From the NCBI GenBank assembly GCA_029204225.1, contig CM055108.1, forward strand, positions 16,646,222 through 16,710,221: a stretch of 64,000 nucleotides of DNA. Reading direction: 5' to 3'. A program made the position numbers and the translations under genes. The notes under the pieces are model-generated. The model did not search any database, was not told the DNA's origin, and was given only the letters and a program-made list of their open reading frames with translations. The first letter of the stretch is position 1; the number at the start of each line of letters is the position of its first letter. This document shows positions 23,840-35,097 of the stretch, piece by piece. Source of the DNA: Diphasiastrum complanatum (lineage: Eukaryota; Streptophyta; Lycopodiopsida; Lycopodiales; Lycopodiaceae).

Positions 23840-24493
23840 GTGAAAAATACAGATCCTAAGTGGATCTAAACTCCAAGATCATTGGCTTGAATGCTTGCAC
23901 TCCAAACTACATAAGCTAGGAATTGGCAACACATTCTATGCTACCTAGAATGCAAAGAACTTGATCAAAAAGCATTTACCACAAATGGAAACTTCCATAA
24001 ACATCAAGTGCGACCCAAAATAGCATTATACAGTCCATAATACATCAGCCTACCACTTTTGGAAAGCACCTAAGATCATACACAATAGCTTGAAGACAAT
24101 ACACACAACAATGCTCTCAATGGAGGAAGAAACAATGACAATGATCTATTGATCTCAATGAAGCATACAAAAGGTTTCTCCAACCTGTTCTCCACGACTT
24201 CCCTACTATTTATGGATGAGGAAGATGACTCTCTCTCCTCTCTCTAGAAGGTACTTGACCCTAGATATTCCCTATATAGGAAAAATAGCTAAAAATGGCT
24301 TATATGACCAAAATACATCAAAATGGTCTCATTTTGAAGGGTATGAAGTTTGACACTTCATCATACTGAAAAAATACAGTAAATAAAAACATTGTGGCCT
24401 GGTTCACATGTGCAAAACTCCAGAACCAAAACTATTTACAATTTTAGCCAATTTAGGCCTCAAACTAGCTAGGAAATGTTGACAATTTTCACA
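23840..24493 (-). repeat. 5' LTR of the complete-ended Copia
   Basis: 654 bp. It directly adjoins the minus-strand PBS (positions 23828-23839) and is followed outside by the target duplication AAGGG. Confidence 0.95.
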
Positions 24494-24498
24494 AAGGG

Positions 24499-25070
24499 TA
24501 GATAGGAGGGATGAGCATTGGAAACCGCGCTCTTTTGCCTCGAGAAGTGCACAGGCAAAGTTACACAACAGGGGGCCTGCTGGGATTCGCTCACGGTTGT
24601 TGGGTTTGATGGAGTTTGTTAGTTCTCGAATAAGGAAGCTATGCCAGTCATATGGCACAACGGAGGGGTTAGGGAATTCCATAATGGATTCCACTATCTG
24701 ACTCAGCAACATAGACTAGATTCTGTTCTTGCGAAATGTTGAAATAACCAGAAAGTTATTCAACAGATGTAGAGCTGCCTGGATGACGGGTTCCGTGATA
24801 GCTTCTATCAGGTAACCATTGTTAGTCTGGATGGGAATTTCTGGTGTGGTTTGGGTGACGAAGGGTTTGATCAGAGCTTTGGCATGGCGATGGGAGATGG
24901 GTTGACGATCACCGGACATAATGCCAACAGTGATCATCGAGTCGGCGTTAATCTTGACCTTGGAAATGGAAACGAGCTTTGTCCTCGTCCCAGGTGGTGT
25001 AAGCGTGAAGGGCGAGGCCCATGTTAATCTCAGAATGGAATAGCACCGAGTAAAAACTCATTGCTTCAAG
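24499..25070 (-). pseudogene. Right part of the same decayed coding relic, unknown family
   Basis: Minus strand from about 25070: SVLFHSEINMGLALHAYTTW, a frame change near 24950, then ITVGIMSGDRQPISHRHAKA, PFVTQTTPEIPIQTNNGYLI, one in-frame TAG at 24716, then VESIMEFPNPSVVPYDWHSF, IRELTNSIKPNNRERIPAGP and LLCNFACALLEAKERGFQCS. The long, compositionally normal frame indicates a real former protein, perhaps a TE gag. I do not recognise the family. The Copia at 18772-24493 inserted into it. Confidence 0.5.
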
Positions 25071-25091
25071 GAGGGGCCCGGCTGTTTACAG

Positions 25092-25492
25092 CGGAGAGAG
25101 AGTCATCTCTCTCACCTATATTAGGCTGAAATTTGTGGAGAACAGGCTGGAGAAACTTATTGCATTGTTGAGAGAGATTAATAGATCATTGTCACAATTT
25201 CTTCCTCCATTGTGAGCATTGATTTGTGTATTGTCTTCAAGCTTTTGTGTATGATCTTAAGAGGTTTCCAAAAGTGGTAGGCTACTGTTGGGAGCCTTGT
25301 TTGCTGCTATTTTTGGCTGCCATCAGTACCTTTTATTAGTTTCTTTTGTCTCTTGAATGATTTGTCAAGTTCATGTGTATCAAAGGTAGCATTAGGATGC
25401 TTTGCCATTTCTAGCTTTTGTAGCTTGTTGTGCAAAGATCTTAGCCAAGTATTTTGGGAGTTTGGATCCATTCAAGATCCACTTTTTTCACA
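25092..25492 (+). repeat. 5'-truncated Copia LTR fragment
   Basis: Matches the last 400 bp of the LTR at 14466-14957 in the same orientation and ends with a proper CACTTTTTTCACA terminus. The first 90 bp of the LTR are missing and the left junction abuts the unknown coding relic. Confidence 0.85.
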
Positions 25493-26290
25493 AGTATACC
25501 ATGTGGCAACCTCATAGTCCATGTGTTGGCTCTCACTACATCAAAGCTAATAGATTTATTCTCATTAGCCCAAGGTTGATAACAGTTTCACTAAAAGTTT
25601 AATTCAAACCATAGGAGCAACAAACGTGTTCTGCTACATCTGCATTGCAAAATCACTCATTTCATAACATATGTTTTTTTTCCATTATTTGACCTCATAT
25701 AAAAAAAAACCAATTAAAATCCATTAAAAATAATCAAATGCTAACTTCCAAGCATTACAAAAAATTCTTTTGAACCATTAAACGTAATTAAAAATAGTAA
25801 CAAAACCAAAATAATTTTGCATGTTATGGGGGACCCTAATCTAGTTAGGGTTTCTCCAAACGAGTTATGCAATTATGGTTCAAACTAAAATAATTCCTCA
25901 ATTTTGTTATTGTACGGATAATATAGGACACTAAAGATTAGTTCAAAAAAAGAGGGGAGCTACTTGGGCAGCCTCAAATGTCATTGCTCCTTAAAAACAA
26001 ACAACAAAAATCACCTATAAGTTTCATGGTTATGATTTTTATCGTCAATTCAATTATTTTCTTGAAAGGGCTAAGATTTAGAATAAATTATAAGAAAAGG
26101 TTATGGAAGCGAAGTTGGATGCTTGATTGACAAGGGCAAAGTCCACTAAACAATGGGTTGATTTCAAATTCATCCAGCTTATAGTGCAATAAGCAAGAAA
26201 TTAAGTGCCAAAAACTGAAAAGGATTAATTAGCTATTCATAGCAAATTTTAATAAAAACTCTACGGATCAACGCACTTGCTTTCAGCATG
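25493..26290. other. AT-rich intergenic sequence, nothing recognised
   Basis: Poly-A/T-rich sequence with no coding similarity. Confidence 0.5.
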
Positions 26291-26503
26291 CAGTGGCTCT
26301 GATACCATATGTTACAATCTTACTTACTGCAAACCTCCAGGTGCCGGTTAACCACAAGAAACCGAACGATTCACATTCCACCCCGCCAAAGGACCTAATC
26401 CGAGTCCACCCACCGTGCCCTGGCCTGTGACCGCCGTATCAAGCTGGATCCGACCTCCATCCCAGACGGCGTCCCATGCCACCCCCTAGGCTCTCAGCCA
26501 TCT
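26291..26503 (-). mobile_element. Gypsy LTR end plus primer binding site, fragment
   Basis: On the minus strand the sequence GAGATGGCTGAGAGCC runs into GATTGTAACA and, after TA, TGGTATCAGAGCCACTGC, matching the right half of the LTR at 5736-5978 and its PBS. Both the LTR start and the internal coding region are missing. Confidence 0.7.
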
Positions 26504-27188
26504 CAAAGTGCCAAAAAATGAAAAAGTTTTAGTTTTTCATTCCAAATTTTAATAGAAAATTTGATCCAAGTTAAGCAAGAAATTAAGTGCCCAAAAATGA
26601 AAAGGATTTAGCTTTTCAGATCAAATTTTAATAGAAAATGGATGCAAGCTAAAGACTGAAGGAAGAAATTGGCCATATTGTTAAGAAATGGGAGGAAAAC
26701 AAAGGGTGGCAGTCTGAAACAAAGAAAGAAAAGCGTGATCACTGCTGCTTCTAAGAAAACAACAAAAATTGCTAGCGAAAGTTGCAGCTGGGCTTGTCTG
26801 AGGGAGCATGAGAGTAACCCGTGAAGTGCATCAGAGATCAGCTGAGCACTGAGCACGCAAAAGTTCTGGCCTTTACTGCAGGCTACGATCCGTGACACCT
26901 GATGTCCGTCTGGAAAACACAACAATTTCTTGCTCGGAGTAGCATAGACTTTTCAGTGAGCAAGCTGAGGAATTATAACACCCATTCCACCATTGCTGTT
27001 GTTGCCCCTCCAGCTTCTGTCAAAGCTTCTGGTGTTGCAGTGAGTTGAATTGGTAGTTGCTGTACACATTTACGAAGGGAGTAGCTAAACTTTGACAAGG
27101 GTGAGCTATAGCCCCTGTTTGCATAAAAGTAATTTGTAAAAGCATAATCTGCTGCGAGACCAGAAAAGGTTTCTAGAGTCGATCAGCA
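26504..27188. other. Upstream region of the peroxidase gene
   Basis: Contains a plausible TATA-like CATAAAAG at about 27122-27129, some 60 bp before the ATG at 27189. A 105-residue minus-strand reading at 26608-26925 has no recognisable similarity and is regarded as chance. Confidence 0.45.
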
Positions 27189-28632
27189 ATGGATGCTTGC
27201 TCTCTCTCAACGAAGTTCCAAGCTGGGATTCTCGTACTCTTCTTGATAAGCCAATGCGCTATAAAGGGAGTGATTGCACTAGATTGTAATAATCCACGGG
27301 ATAAAGGAAATAAAGATTATAATCGACGTTGTGGTGGTAAAAACAACGTCGGGGTGATCAGCGGCAAGCAAGGTGGTGGAAATAGTGGAGGAAGCAAGGC
27401 TGGGTTAAGTAATTGCAACAACGGTGGTCTCCAAATTGGATTCTATTCGCGAAGCTGCCCGAACGCTGAAAACATTGTGAGAGGAGCATTTGCGGGCAAC
27501 TTTTTGTCCGATCCAACCGCACCTGCTGCTCTTCTTCGTCTGGCTTTTCATGATTGTCAAGTTGGGGTGTGTGATTATAATTTATAATACATTCGTTTCG
27601 TCCATTGATTTCATCTGCCGTTTCTGTGAGCACCTCTTCAAGCATACAATGTGTTAAATTGTTGCTGCAATGAATGCAGGGATGCGATGCATCAATTCTT
27701 TTGGATTCTACGAGTACTTTCCAAAGCGAACAGCGCTCCGACAGAAATTTCGGTATTAGACGGCTGGACTTTATCGACCGAATTAAAGCTTCTCTCGAGG
27801 CAGTTTGTCCAGGTATCGTTTCATGCGCAGACATTATCATCCTTGTTGCGCGAGATTCTATCTCTCTTACGGGAGGCCCAAGATTTCCAGTTCAAACCGG
27901 CAGAAGAGATTCCCTCACGGCTAGCAACATCGCAGCAGATGCTTCTATTCCTCCAGCCTCTGTGAGCATAAATAATTTTTTGAGCACATTTCAATCCAAG
28001 GGAATGACCGTGGAAGAAAGCGTTGCAATACTAGGTGAATTTTCCTGAGATGTGCTTTTCTATCTTTCTACAATCCAATTATTTTCTTTACAGATAGAAT
28101 GCTCTTAAGATCCAACTGAGTAAGACATTAGAATCTGGTAGTATTCATTTTCACGCACTGGAGTCTGCATGAGGGATTGCTTGTGATCTTGACAGATTTT
28201 TGTACTTGATTGTTGTGTGTGTCCGTTGTAGGTGCTCATACCATTGGAGTAGGACATTGCGTCAACATTGTAGATCGTCTGTATCCCACCACAGACCCAC
28301 GTCTGGGAGCGCTCTTTTCTGCCCAGCTCAGGTTGCAATGTCCAACCGGCAGCCCACAAACGCTGAACAACAACACTGTCATCAACAACGACCTCACAAA
28401 TGTGATCTTTGATAACCAATATTTCCGAGATGTGATGAACGGTAGGGGCCTCTTTACAATCGATGCCGAGCTGGGGCAAGACTCCAGAACTTCTGCAGCT
28501 GTTGCACAATTTGCTCAGAACCAGCAGCTATTCTTCAGCACTTTTATATCGGCTTTCAATAAGCTTGCAGCTACCAATGTTCTAACTAGCAACAATGGCC
28601 AAATCAGGCGCAACTGCCATGTAGTAAACTGA
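27189..28632 (+). CDS. Class III secretory peroxidase (three exons, 377 residues)
   Basis: Exons 27189-27566, 27680-28034 and 28232-28632, GT-AG introns of 113 and 197 bp. Class III peroxidases use H2O2 to oxidise phenolics in the cell wall or vacuole. An N-terminal hydrophobic signal (GILVLFLISQCAI) is followed by about 50 Gly/Asn/Lys/Cys-rich residues (GGKNNVGVISGKQGGGNSGG) before the normal mature start LQIGFYSRSCPNAENIV. The distal heme motif LLRLAFHDC holds catalytic Arg and His, followed by GGCDASILLD, SCADIIILVARDSISLTGGP, the proximal His in GAHTIGVGHC, and the final IRRNC Cys. All core residues are present, so the protein should be active. The Gly-rich insert after the signal peptide is unusual. 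The intron 1 donor is chosen as GTGTGT so that HDCQVGGCDAS has the family length. Confidence 0.93.
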
Positions 28633-29146
28633 GGAAATATCATGTTTTAAGACTCATTACTTGACTTATGAGGATAGTAACAGTCCTGAAATCATACTAC
28701 AGCGTGTTTGTTGCAGCATATAAAACGTGTCAAATAGAATACTAACTTTATCTCTGAGAGAGATAGCAGATGTAAGTCCAGCGCTCATTGCCTGCTAGGC
28801 AAAGATATACGAATTATCGTTTGTATACAGGTACTGATGGCAGCTGAATAACAGTATTTGAACAGCCATTGATCACCTGTTTTGCATGATATTTTGAGAT
28901 TGCATTCTCAGTTCCGAGAAGCTTTGTTACAGAATGTTAGCTGCAAAAAAGGTGGCATTATACAGTATATATGGTGGCTCCCATTTTCTATCCAAGTTAA
29001 ATTTCCTCTTTCAGCTCACTGATCAAAGAACAAATCTTTTGAAAAAAAGATGATAACCTTTATCTGATCAACTGGAATCAATCCAGGCATCAAATAAAAG
29101 CTTTGTTGGGTCATTGAAAAAAAGATAAATAAATAATTCCCAATTC
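28633..29146. other. 3' flank of the peroxidase, nothing recognised
   Basis: Non-coding, AT-rich. The 3' UTR presumably lies in the first 200-300 bp. Confidence 0.45.
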
Positions 29147-29252
29147 AAGGCAAAAGAAAAATGCCACATAGTGAGATGTTAGACATTGCTTCTTGTATCA
29201 AGGCAAAGAAAAATGCCACACAGTGAGATGTTAGACATTGATTCTTGTATTA
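29147..29252. repeat. Tandem duplication of about 53 bp
   Basis: Two adjacent copies of a unit containing GAAAAATGCCACAYAGTGAG and ATGTTAGACATTG, differing at a few positions. Confidence 0.85.
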
Positions 29253-29355
29253 GAAAATCTTCTTTTTAGTGGCCTTTCCACCCGATAAAACAAACAGCGG
29301 CAACAGTATTTGGAAAAGCCAGTTGTCTTACTAAGACATTCTGCTGGAATCCACC

Positions 29356-29451
29356 ATGACAGCTAGCTTACTGGCATATTATGCCAGAATGGCCACCCTT
29401 GACAGCTAGCTTACTAGCCTATTCAGCCATAATGCCACCCTTGACAGCTAC
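29356..29451. repeat. Tandem repeat of about 42 bp, 2.3 copies
   Basis: Units start TGACAGCTAGCTTACT and end GCCACCCT; a third copy is cut off after TGACAGCTACCC. Confidence 0.8.
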
Positions 29452-29479
29452 CCTCGCACCCCAGCATTACGCAGGGGAA

Positions 29480-29571
29480 GGCCTCTAGCCCTCGGGCCTT
29501 CGGTGCTGGTCAAGGACTACCCTCGGGCAAGGCCCTCCCAGCACGGAAGGCCCTTGTGCAGGGCCATCCCC

Positions 29572-29602
<31 letters not shown>

Positions 29603-30770
29603 ACACACACACACAACAAGCATGCCTTGCTAAAAGCAAATTGATAATGTGTGCGTGCTATAAACAAAAAGCATGAGATACCTTACACACATAAGATCTT
29701 CATCGGACAGGCCCACAAACAAAACAACTAATAAAACTAGAAAATTTTTGCTATGTTTTACATTGGGGAAGGCCCTCGCCACAAGGTCTTGAGAGAGGGA
29801 CCTTCCTCTCTACATAAAGGATAGCGAGGAAGGCCCTTTCTCATGGATGAAAATGTATATCTCACTTGATGCAACTTTATGAGCCATACATAATATGCTT
29901 TCTCATATTGATTTTTGACCCTTTTATAAGCACAATGTTCCTTTAAAAAAAATCTATGGACAAATATGCCAAAAAATAAGGCAAGGTCATTATCAAATTT
30001 CATCATACCCAAAAGAAAGATAGGTGAGCTCAATATCAAATTTCATAATATGCAAAAAAAAAAGTAGGGTGAGGTCACTACCAAAGTTCGTAATGTGAGC
30101 TTCACTTGGTTTATGAGCATTCATAGACTCTGGCAAACGCGCTCAACACAAGTTTTTGAGGAAGGGCCATCTTTGCAAGATTTAATCATGTTCAAGAATG
30201 TGAAAGAATCTTTCGTGTAAATCCTTTATGCTTGGGAAAGATCTTTTTAGGAACCGCTGCACCCAATAAAATGTGGCGAGGCCATTAGGCCGAGGGATAA
30301 TTGAATAATCATTGAACAAGATGTAAATGTCACTAAAAAGACTTTTCCCAAGCTTACAATACAAGTGAAAGTATTTTTATGACCCATAAAGACTTTTTAC
30401 GAGTAAAATGTGTTGTCCCAAATTCTTTATTCGCATAAAATGAGTTATAAACCGCTTTTGAAAAGTTTTATGTACTTCAAGATTTATGGATGTTTCACAT
30501 ATCTCTTTCACAAATGATCATCTAGTTTATATTCTATTGTACGATCCTTCTCAATAAAACAACTCACGCACATAGTTAGGTCCCATAAGACGTCTTTGGT
30601 TGAATTCTCAATAAGGTGTGGCACTTGAGCAAAGATCCTAGCAATTTATGGTTCTAAATCATCAAGGTCATTAAACGAAATCTTGAGACTAGACGACCAA
30701 TTTAGTGATGGGAAAGGCCTTGGTCCAAGGGCCTTCCACTCTAGGAAGTAGCTACCCAAGAGTGCTGCCT
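29480..30770. repeat. Region framed by AAGGGCCTT/AAGGCCCTT word clusters
   Basis: GAAGGCCCTT-type words recur at about 29480-29570, 29765-29845 and 30710-30760, separated by AT-rich sequence, with a C-run and (AC)n tract at 29570-29614. It may be one or more MITE-like elements similar in style to those at 50.8-59.4 kb. No target duplication was found. Confidence 0.4.
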
Positions 30771-30979
30771 TACCAAGGTGGAAGACCCAACACCCTCCAG
30801 CCCTCCCATGTGTAATGCACAGGTGCGAAAAAAAAAATTATGTGATTTATTTTTGTTCTCTTTTTTTCTCAATTCTTTGTAACTTTTTGGTGTTTGTAAA
30901 ATAACAAAGTGCAAAAAAAAACGTTGTGTTTTGTCTTGCAATTTTAGAAAAGTTTCTAGTGTTTTTTGTTGGTTGAATT

Positions 30980-31079
30980 TGCATGTGGACAACCAATGAT
31001 GGGCTACCACATGGCACATGCAAATTTTGATGAATTTTCATGTGCCATGTGGCAACCTATCATTAGTTGTCCACAAGCA
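30980..31079. repeat. Imperfect hairpin (two 41-bp arms, 18-bp loop)
   Basis: The left arm (30980-31020) starts TGCATGTGGACAACCAATG and ends CACATGGCACATG. The right arm (31039-31079) is its inverse complement with about five mismatches. It could be a small foldback MITE or a hairpin RNA source. Confidence 0.75.
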
Positions 31080-31284
31080 CATTCCACTGAAATTTTCAAG
31101 TGCTATGTGTCAATTTTCTAGGCTCACAAAAACTTTTTCTTTGAAACTTATAACGATTGCTTCATCAAGCTGAGAGTTTTGGTAAGAAGGCTCACAAAAA
31201 TTTCTGCTTCTGAATTTACATGAATTGCTTCTAAAGGTGCCTCCAAAATACAAAGAGAAGGTTCTTCTAGAATACAAAGAAGGG

Positions 31285-31406
<122 letters not shown>

Positions 31407-31853
31407 TGTAGCCATTGTTTCAGAATCTATAAGTAGGAATATGCGCTTATCAGCACTACTGTATTGTGTTCCGATTCTCTCTTTTATACAGATTTGCTAC
31501 TGTTCAATTATTACGTTCTTGATTGAATGCAATTGTCTTTCTCACTCTCTTGCACACAAACACGGTTATCAGAGACAGAGGATCACATGGTTGTCCAAGA
31601 CACCTAATGCTTCACAATCCTACTGTTACGGTAGTCTCAGACTCCTACTCTGATAACCCAAAAAGGACAACAAGCTTTTGATTCCATTTTCTAATCAATC
31701 GCAGTTATTACTATGTTCATAATTGTTTTTCCTTACTGTTGGTAGAGACATCGTTACATCGTAATCGTCTCTCGTGTTCTGCTTCTGTCATGGCTCCGCT
31801 GCAATTGCAATAAATCTTAGACCACGCAGATCACCATCATACACCAACAAAAG

Positions 31854-33810
31854 TGGTATAGAGCGTTGGTTCAGTGGATTACTAGAGTCCAAGATCTTTT
31901 TCCAAAAGCTGTTCTAAGTTGTTTGTGTATAATTTTGATCACTATGGAAGGCACCTCAGAGATCTGCTTGATCAATAAATTCAACAGAGATGACTTCCAC
32001 ATGTGGAAGTTCAAATGAGGATGATCCTGATTGAAAAGGAGTTATGGGGATACGTCAACGGTTCTGTAGCCAGATCTGCAGAACCTGAATAGCTCCCAGA
32101 TTGGGAAGCCAAGGATGGCAAGGCTCTTGCCATTGTATCTCTAAACCTTAAAGACACTCAAATTGCTCATGTATCCAACTACACTACTTCCCAAGAAGCA
32201 TGGGATACACTCACTAGCATCTACGAGACCTCAGATGTCTCGATTCGTCTCTTCTTGAGGAAGAAGGTAATGACACTCAAAATGAGTGAAGGCAACTCAG
32301 TCAGCGACCATCTGAACGAGTTCAAACAATTGTTGAACCAACTGGTTGCAATAGGTTCCCCTATCTCAGAAGAAGACTCTACCATGTCTCTTCTTGCCAG
32401 TCTTCCATCCTCCTACGATAATTTAGTGCTGCTTCTGAGCAATACTCATGCGCTGTCTTTTGAAATATTGGCAACAAGCTTATTACAGGAAGAAATTAGG
32501 AGGAAAAGCTTGTCCACATCTAGAGTACCAAATCCATGGCACTCTATTCAAACAAGCAGCAATCCAAGAAGAAGAAAGGCTTCAAGGATAAGAAGACAAA
32601 GGCAGAACAGCCAGCAGCATTACAACCACAACTGTAGCAGCATAGTCACTCATCGTCCAAGACCAAACTATGTTGCAGATATTGCAAAAGAACCAACCAC
32701 GACATCAAGGACTGTCGCATCCTCAAGCACAATGAAGCAAAGAAGAAGATGCAGCAGCACCAAGAAGGCAACTCTGACACAGTCAGAGGATCTCAAGATA
32801 AAGAGAAGACGCTGATGGTACAAGATCAATCCAGTAGAGATGCCCATCACTGGTATCTCGATTCAGGTGCTTCTCAGGACATGACGCCATGCAAGGACCT
32901 CTTCTCTACACTCACAGCTACAGAATCAAAGTACAGTTTCTTTGTTGACTCCAGTTCACACCAAGTTGAAGGCCAAGGGTCTATTCAACTGCAGTTCTCT
33001 GATGGCATCACTAGGCAGCTTAATGGAGTACTTTATGTACCCAAATTAACAAAGAACCTTTTATTTATTAGCAAGATCATAGATCAGGGCTATAGAGTTT
33101 TGTTCACTGCCAACCAATGTACTATTTTAGATGAGAACTCAAAGGAAATCTTCTCTGCCTACAGAGAAGGAAATTTGTACATACTGAGTCACGATGTTGC
33201 ACTTTCTATGAGTTGTTTAGATGCTAATTTATGGCATCAAATATTAGGTCATTTAAACATGCGTTCAATCTTGTATATGCATCACAACAAAATGGTCAAG
33301 GACATGAATATAATTGTTGTCGCCACAGCTAATCAGACTATCTGTGAAAATTGTCTACTAGGAAAACAACCTAGAATGAGATTTCCTAGAGGACAAGCCA
33401 AAAGGACGAAGTCCATCTTGTCACTGATACACAGTGACTTGTGTGGTCCTATGAGCGTACCTTCATTAGGTCAAGCTCTATATTTTATCACATTCATTGA
33501 TGATTACTCCCGATTTGCCAGAGTTATGTTCATAAAGAACAAGTCAGAAGCATTTCGTTGCTTCAAAGACTCCAAGCAATACGCTGAGAATCAAACTGGT
33601 CAAAAAATCAAGGCCCTACGATCTAATTCAAGGGGAGAGTTCTTGTCAAATGAGATGAAGGACTACCTATCTTCATGTGGCGTGCACCACCAGTTTACTA
33701 CGAGCTACATTCCACAACAGAACGGAGTAGCAGAGTGGAAGAACCGCACATTGTTGGAAGCTGCACGATCCATGACAGTAAATTCGCATTTGCCAAATAG
33801 ATTAGTGTTT
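31854..33810 (+). pseudogene. Copia gag-protease-integrase (5' half), broken
   Basis: A PBS-like TGGTATAGAGC at 31854 (one base short of the iMet site) precedes gag, starting MEGTSEICLINKFNRDDFHM at 31944. Stops follow near 32018 and 32090. The readable gag includes AWDTLTSIYETSDVS and KMSEGNSVSDHLNEF. The knuckle CRYCKRTNHDIKDC is in another frame and runs into protease HHWYLDSGASQDMT. The pre-integrase LWHQILGHLNMRS, and integrase with DDYSRFARVMF and PQQNGVAEWKNRTL, are readable. Integrase ends abruptly after MTVNSHLPNR at about 33808, where the histone-like block begins. Confidence 0.85.
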
Positions 33811-33905
33811 CAAATTTTCGCCAACACATTTTCTCAGATTCATGGCCTTTTGTAAATTTTCAGGTTCATAGTTCATTGTTTCAGATTTTTGCATGCAAAT
33901 TACGA

Positions 33906-34429
33906 ATGGCACCATCAAGGAAGCCGTGCTCCTCAATCGACTCCGTGCTTCTATTCAACGAGACAGATGATAATGGATTATGGGTGCCAAGAAAATATTC
34001 AAAAAACTCTTGGGTTTTAATGCATCCATCATCAAGAGGAGCATTTCGAAAAAGGAAAAGGTCAAAACTATCATTTCGATCTTATTGGAAGGCCAAAATT
34101 TTGGATTTCAGAACATCATCAAGAGGAAAATCTACTTCTGAAATTCTAGTCCAACATGTATATATGCATTCAAAGATAAATGTGCAAAGATTCAACCGTC
34201 AGGATCACAAAAAAACAAACGGTGAGTATTGATATTTTTGATACTTTGATTTTTGTCATTCATAAATATCTAATAGTAAACTTGCCAATCTAATCATTTT
34301 TCTCTTGCAGATTTATATCCATCCAACATAAATGAATGGGAGCCGAGTGGATCTTTAGCAGGTGTGTTAGATGTTATTCACACTGATATTGGACAGCTGC
34401 AATATCGAGGTAGAACTCTCTCCAATTGA
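33906..34429 (+). CDS. Possible two-exon reading, unknown protein
   Basis: A basic reading from MAPSRKPCSSIDS runs to an excellent GTGAGTA donor at 34221. The TTTTCTCTTGCAG acceptor at 34310 keeps the frame, giving DLYPSNINEWEPSGSLAGVL and a stop at 34429. A competing frame (MGAKKIFKKLLGF...) looks at least as protein-like in the first exon. No family recognised; splicing makes a real gene plausible, but strand and frame are uncertain. Confidence 0.25.
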
Positions 34430-35070
34430 AGTTGTCATTGTCGATATTTCCCGAACGGCATCATGAAGTAGAAAATCAAATTCTCTATGTGTATTTGTAG
34501 CTGAGTTTAATTTTACACATAGAAAATTTGATACTCCCTCCTTATTTATCTTTACAGAAGGAATCTTCAGGCTCCAATGCCGACTGCAACAACCAAAATA
34601 CAAATATCGATAAATCCATATTTATGAAAGAATTCCTTACTTATTAAAGCAATGAAGCATGCAACAATCCAGATTAAAGCAACAAAAACAAAAGAGCAAT
34701 CCTTATTTATTTTCATATGGAATCAAATAAAATTTTGCCACAGGACTGCATTCGATAAAATAGACAGCCTTCTCAAAATTGGCTTCTTTCGCATTTATGG
34801 CTCCCATGAAAAATGGACTAACAACAAAAACTGTACCATGGGAATCGAAACTAATACTATTCTGCAAAAAAGATACTCCGGCTTCTACTATTACATCTGA
34901 AATTTCTGAGGTTTTATCTTTCAGCTCGGCACAAAATTTGGGACCTAATCTAAAGCTTGTACGTGTATCTAGAAGAAAAAAATCAAAACAATTGTCGAGA
35001 AGATCAATTTTATTAGCTAGGTAGGCCACGTATTGATTATAATGGTCAGAATCAAAGTAAAAGCTGGGCT
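34367..35070 (-). CDS. Possible minus-strand exons downstream of the H3-like gene, unknown
   Basis: Two open minus-strand stretches follow the H3-like gene. One is about 35070-34703 (NQYVAYLANKIDLLDNCFDF, then RTSFRLGPKFCAELKDKTSE). The other is 34593-34367, after a TTGGTTGTTGCAG acceptor (RHWSLKIPSVKINKEGVSNF). They could be later exons of the H3-like transcript or a separate gene. No family recognised. The second overlaps the plus-strand reading at 34311-34429, and at most one of the two is real. Confidence 0.25.
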
Positions 35071-35097
35071 AGATCGTATGAAATTCTAACAAAAAGA

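Larger units (their letters stand above)
18772..24493 (-). mobile_element. Complete-ended but pol-defective Copia retrotransposon, recent insertion
   Basis: LTRs at 18772-19418 and 23840-24493 differ, as read by eye, by only a few substitutions and one 7-bp indel. The element is flanked by a perfect 5-bp target duplication AAGGG (18767-18771 and 24494-24498). On the minus strand the PBS TGGTATCAGAGC abuts the LTR at 23839, and a polypurine tract GAAGAGGGAG precedes the 3' LTR at 19419. The inside encodes gag, protease, integrase, part of RT and RNase H, but RT is internally deleted. The high LTR identity implies recent movement, so the defects suggest it was moved by enzymes made elsewhere. 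Confidence 0.95.

Noticed and set aside
14466-25492. Copia 14466-17418 and LTR fragment 25092-25492 as one element with everything between nested in it
   Set aside because: Flanks (TTTCG and AGTAT) do not match, the second LTR is truncated, and the region between holds unrelated sequence; rearrangement is at least as likely.
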